Assembly: GCF_002849855.1 (NCBI RefSeq)
Contig: NZ_CP018616.1
Coordinates: forward strand, 868,001 to 932,000
Direction: 5' to 3'
Length of the DNA: 64,000 nt
Source: Vibrio azureus
Lineage (GTDB): Bacteria; Pseudomonadota; Gammaproteobacteria; Enterobacterales; Vibrionaceae
Shown here piece by piece: positions 61,653-64,000 of the stretch (positions within the stretch are counted from its first letter, which is position 1; each line of letters starts with the position of its first letter). Below the pieces are notes generated by a model. It had not been told where the DNA came from. It worked only from the letters and a program-made list of their open reading frames with translations, and made no database searches. The position numbers and the translations under genes are program-made.

Positions 61653-64000
61653 ATGGACTTCAATCAATTAAATTTCAAATATAGCTGGCGACCATATCAA
61701 GAAAGAGTTTTAAATGCATTTGACGAACACATTAAAGATCGTAAATTACACATTGTCGCTGCCCCCGGAGCAGGAAAAACAACCTTAGGGATAGAAGTCT
61801 TTAAAAGGCTTAAATATAAAGCACTCATATTATCTCCAACTAGAGTCATTCGAGACCAATGGATTGGTAGGCTCAGTGATTTTATCAATTGCAACGACCC
61901 TTTTAACTTAGAATGGACCAGCAATGATCTAGATAAACCAAAAGCATTTACGTCGATAACTTATCAAGCTCTACATGCCAAAATGAAAAATATTGACGAA
62001 ATGGAGGGAGAGCCTGAACAAGAGGCAGAAATTAGCGACCTAAATACACAAGAGTTAACAGCCTTTATTTCTCACCTTGAAAGCTCAGATATCAAAGTCC
62101 TGATTTTGGATGAAGCACACCATTTAAGACAAGAGTGGTGGAAAGTCTTAACCACTGTTTGCCAAGCGATACCTGATATGTTCCTTGTTTCATTGACTGC
62201 AACACCGCCATATGATGCACAGAAAAATCAATGGAGTAAGTATGAACAACTGTGTGGGCGAATTGATGAGGAAATTTCGGTTCCTGAATTAGTCAAGGCA
62301 GAAACATTATGTCCCCATCAAGATTATATTTGGGCTGTTGATGTTACTGCTGATGAAGAAGTAAGGATTCAAGAGTTCGATGGACGTGTTAAACAGCTAT
62401 GCGCTAACTTGCTTTCTAACGATATTTTCCTAGAAATTTGTAAGGAGCACAAATGGCTGAACGCTCCTGATCAAAATGCTCAAGAAATAGTAAAAGATCC
62501 CCACATTCTAATATCAATCTTATCTTTACTAAAATATAAAAACATTCAAATTCCTCATGCATCTTTAGTGTTATTAGACTTGGAGTATAGCGATATTCCA
62601 ACTTTAAGCAGATATTGGTGGCAAAAACTAGTCGAAGGCATTCTATTCTCTGGCTCATTTAATTTTAACGAGCCTCAAGACTTGTTCGTTAAAGATCTTA
62701 AAAAACAACTACGAGCGTCTGAATTACTCTATAAACGTGAGTTAAGGCTAGAACATTCGAAACGGCTTGAACGATCGTTATCGCTAAGCGTGGCTAAAAT
62801 AAACGGTTGTGTTGATATTCATCGCATAGAGTTAAAGAAAAGGCGAGAAAAGTTACGGCAGGTCATATTAACCGACTACATTCGAGACGAAGTAATATAC
62901 TCAGATAGAAACATCGGTGAGGTGAGCTTAGGTAGTTGGCCTATTTTTGAAAAATTAGTCACTCAATCAGAGATTAAGAATGAAATAGCGATGTTAACTG
63001 GCCGCCTATCTATTATTCATGAGAGTAAATTGAACTTGATTGAAAGTGCAGAAATGAGTAACAAACTGACTTCTGTACCTATGAAGCATTTATCGGGTTA
63101 TGTAGAAATCAGAGGTCCTCTGAATCAATTAACGGTTGTCTTTACAGAGTTACTTTGTGAAGGCCATATAAAAACATTAGTAGGAACGCGCTCTTTATTG
63201 GGAGAAGGGTGGGATGCACCTGTAATTAACTCACTGATCCTTGCGAGCTCTGTTGGCTCTTTCATGCTTACTAACCAGATGAGAGGAAGGGCAATCAGAA
63301 TCGACAAAGAGGATAGAGAAAAAGTTAGCAGCGTTTGGCACTTAGTCGCGATAGATAGAAAATCCTATTTTGGTTTGATCGATTATTCAAACTTAACCAA
63401 GCGCTTTGACACTTTTGTGGGGTTGGCTGAAAAAGGTAAATCTATAGAGAACGGATTTGAAAGGCTAGATAGTGGATTATCATGGTACATAGCAAGTGAT
63501 AATGATACTAATAATGCGGTTTATGAAAGTAATAAGCAGATGCTTGCGAAGTTTAAAGAGATTGACTCGCTTTCATCTAAATGGAAAGAAGCATTAATTC
63601 TTGATAAAAATGGCAAAATACTATCTTCGGTAGAGGTGCCGAAACTGAGAAGTTTTAAGGCTTTCTACTTAAAAAACACTTTTAAGTATTTAATTCACGA
63701 ATTGTTGCTCGGTACACTCAGTGTTTTTTCGGCTAGTGTAGAATTGCTTAAGGAGTATCAATCTTTAAAAATGGCACTCTGGTTTTTAGCCGTAGGGTTA
63801 GGTTATGTCTTTGTTAAAAACCTACCCAAAACGATTAAGGCAGTTCGTATTGCACTATTACACTTACCTATTGATGGCTCATTAAAGCAAATTGGAAGAG
63901 CTGTCTTAGAATCGTTATCAAAGACAGAAAATTTGACGACATCGTTGAGCTTATTAGATGTGAAAATTAATCAAAATGTGAAAGGCGACTTAATCATTGC
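61653..64000 (+). CDS. SF2 DEAH helicase with membrane segments, 3' end cut
   Basis: 782 complete codons are open from the ATG at 61,653 to the window end; the stop lies beyond. N-terminus MDFNQLNFKYSWRPYQERVL is a Q-motif-like start. Walker A is APGAGKTTLG (37-46, K42), motif Ia LILSPTRVIRDQW, DEAH at 153-156 in LILDEAHHLRQEW, motif III SLTATP (180-185), then a long charged helical insertion (about 230-490), GTRSLLGEGWDAP (511-523) and motif VI QMRGRAIR (542-549). Unusually, two hydrophobic stretches follow (about 680-700 and 707-725, IHELLLGTLSVFSASVELL and MALWFLAVGLGYVFVKNLP), then a new soluble part. This suggests a helicase/translocase tethered to the membrane. No partner genes are visible; R-M or phage-defence helicases are the nearest analogies. 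Function unknown. Confidence 0.8.
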   Translation, partial: MDFNQLNFKYSWRPYQERVLNAFDEHIKDRKLHIVAAPGAGKTTLGIEVFKRLKYKALILSPTRVIRDQWIGRLSDFINCNDPFNLEWTSNDLDKPKAFTSITYQALHAKMKNIDEMEGEPEQEAEISDLNTQELTAFISHLESSDIKVLILDEAHHLRQEWWKVLTTVCQAIPDMFLVSLTATPPYDAQKNQWSKYEQLCGRIDEEISVPELVKAETLCPHQDYIWAVDVTADEEVRIQEFDGRVKQLCANLLSNDIFLEICKEHKWLNAPDQNAQEIVKDPHILISILSLLKYKNIQIPHASLVLLDLEYSDIPTLSRYWWQKLVEGILFSGSFNFNEPQDLFVKDLKKQLRASELLYKRELRLEHSKRLERSLSLSVAKINGCVDIHRIELKKRREKLRQVILTDYIRDEVIYSDRNIGEVSLGSWPIFEKLVTQSEIKNEIAMLTGRLSIIHESKLNLIESAEMSNKLTSVPMKHLSGYVEIRGPLNQLTVVFTELLCEGHIKTLVGTRSLLGEGWDAPVINSLILASSVGSFMLTNQMRGRAIRIDKEDREKVSSVWHLVAIDRKSYFGLIDYSNLTKRFDTFVGLAEKGKSIENGFERLDSGLSWYIASDNDTNNAVYESNKQMLAKFKEIDSLSSKWKEALILDKNGKILSSVEVPKLRSFKAFYLKNTFKYLIHELLLGTLSVFSASVELLKEYQSLKMALWFLAVGLGYVFVKNLPKTIKAVRIALLHLPIDGSLKQIGRAVLESLSKTENLTTSLSLLDVKINQNVKGDLII

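Noticed and set aside
61653..64000. Frameshifted or broken helicase pseudogene
   Set aside because: I translated it codon by codon from the ATG at 61,653 and found no stop to the window end; it only looks absent because it is not closed in the window.
55063..64000. Second attachment site (copy of the tRNA 3' end)
   Set aside because: No copy of GGTTCGAATCC was seen by eye downstream within the window.

Overview
The window looks like chromosome 1 of a Vibrio or a close Vibrionaceae relative. Three things point there: the block order nagE/nagAC-glnS-fur-fldA-ybfF-seqA-pgm, gltA-sdhCDAB-sucABCD, znuCB/znuA, feoABC, argS, yoaA-tsaB-yeaY-fadD-rnd, minCDE, folD; a NagE that lacks a fused IIA domain; and a dispersed hairpin repeat ending in CTTGAGGTCACTTGGGTATA that sits between many gene pairs. 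The species cannot be fixed from the sequence alone.

Layout. 1-5 kb: end of a cation/proton antiporter gene, then the N-acetylglucosamine regulon: nagA-nagC on the minus strand, nagE on the plus strand, with operator-like sites and a CRP-type site between them. 5-14 kb: glnS, fur, a small secreted protein, fldA, a DUF2788 membrane protein, ybfF, seqA, pgm, a DUF1853 gene and a NIF3-family gene. 14.6-26 kb: a TCA-cycle block, gltA divergent from sdhCDAB-sucAB-sucCD. 26-29 kb: zinc uptake, znuCB and znuA diverging from a near-perfect Zur-type palindrome. 29-36 kb: a very large one-component regulator (propeller sensor, membrane segment, degenerate kinase, AraC DNA-binding domain), a candidate small RNA, then feoABC iron(II) uptake. 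36-55 kb: UPF0114, HIT, argS, a YecM-like gene, a trypsin-like protease with a sorting tail plus an overlapping lipoprotein gene, purU, yoaA, tsaB, yeaY, a hydrolase, fadD, rnd, minCDE, ycgL, an mltB-like gene and folD.

At 54,986 a tRNA-Arg(UCU) gene marks a change. After it the sequence is more AT-rich, genes are sparse, gaps are long and the genes are not housekeeping: a secreted protein with MACPF-like features, a lone class I/II aminotransferase, an IgaA/YrfF-family membrane protein, and a superfamily 2 helicase that carries two predicted membrane segments and runs off the window end. This looks like accessory DNA beside a tRNA, but no integrase or duplicated tRNA end is visible here, so an island is an inference.

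Functional links: NagC with a CRP-type site probably controls GlcNAc import and deacetylation; Fur probably controls itself and feo; Zur probably controls znu; Gln- and Arg-tRNA synthesis, septum placement (Min) and replication timing (SeqA) are ordinary core functions. The observations most worth a second look are the minus-strand sRNA candidate at 32.4-32.6 kb, the kinase-dead AraC/propeller regulator, the membrane-linked helicase and MACPF-like protein after the tRNA, the 8 x TTATTAAC tandem repeat, and the hairpin repeat family.
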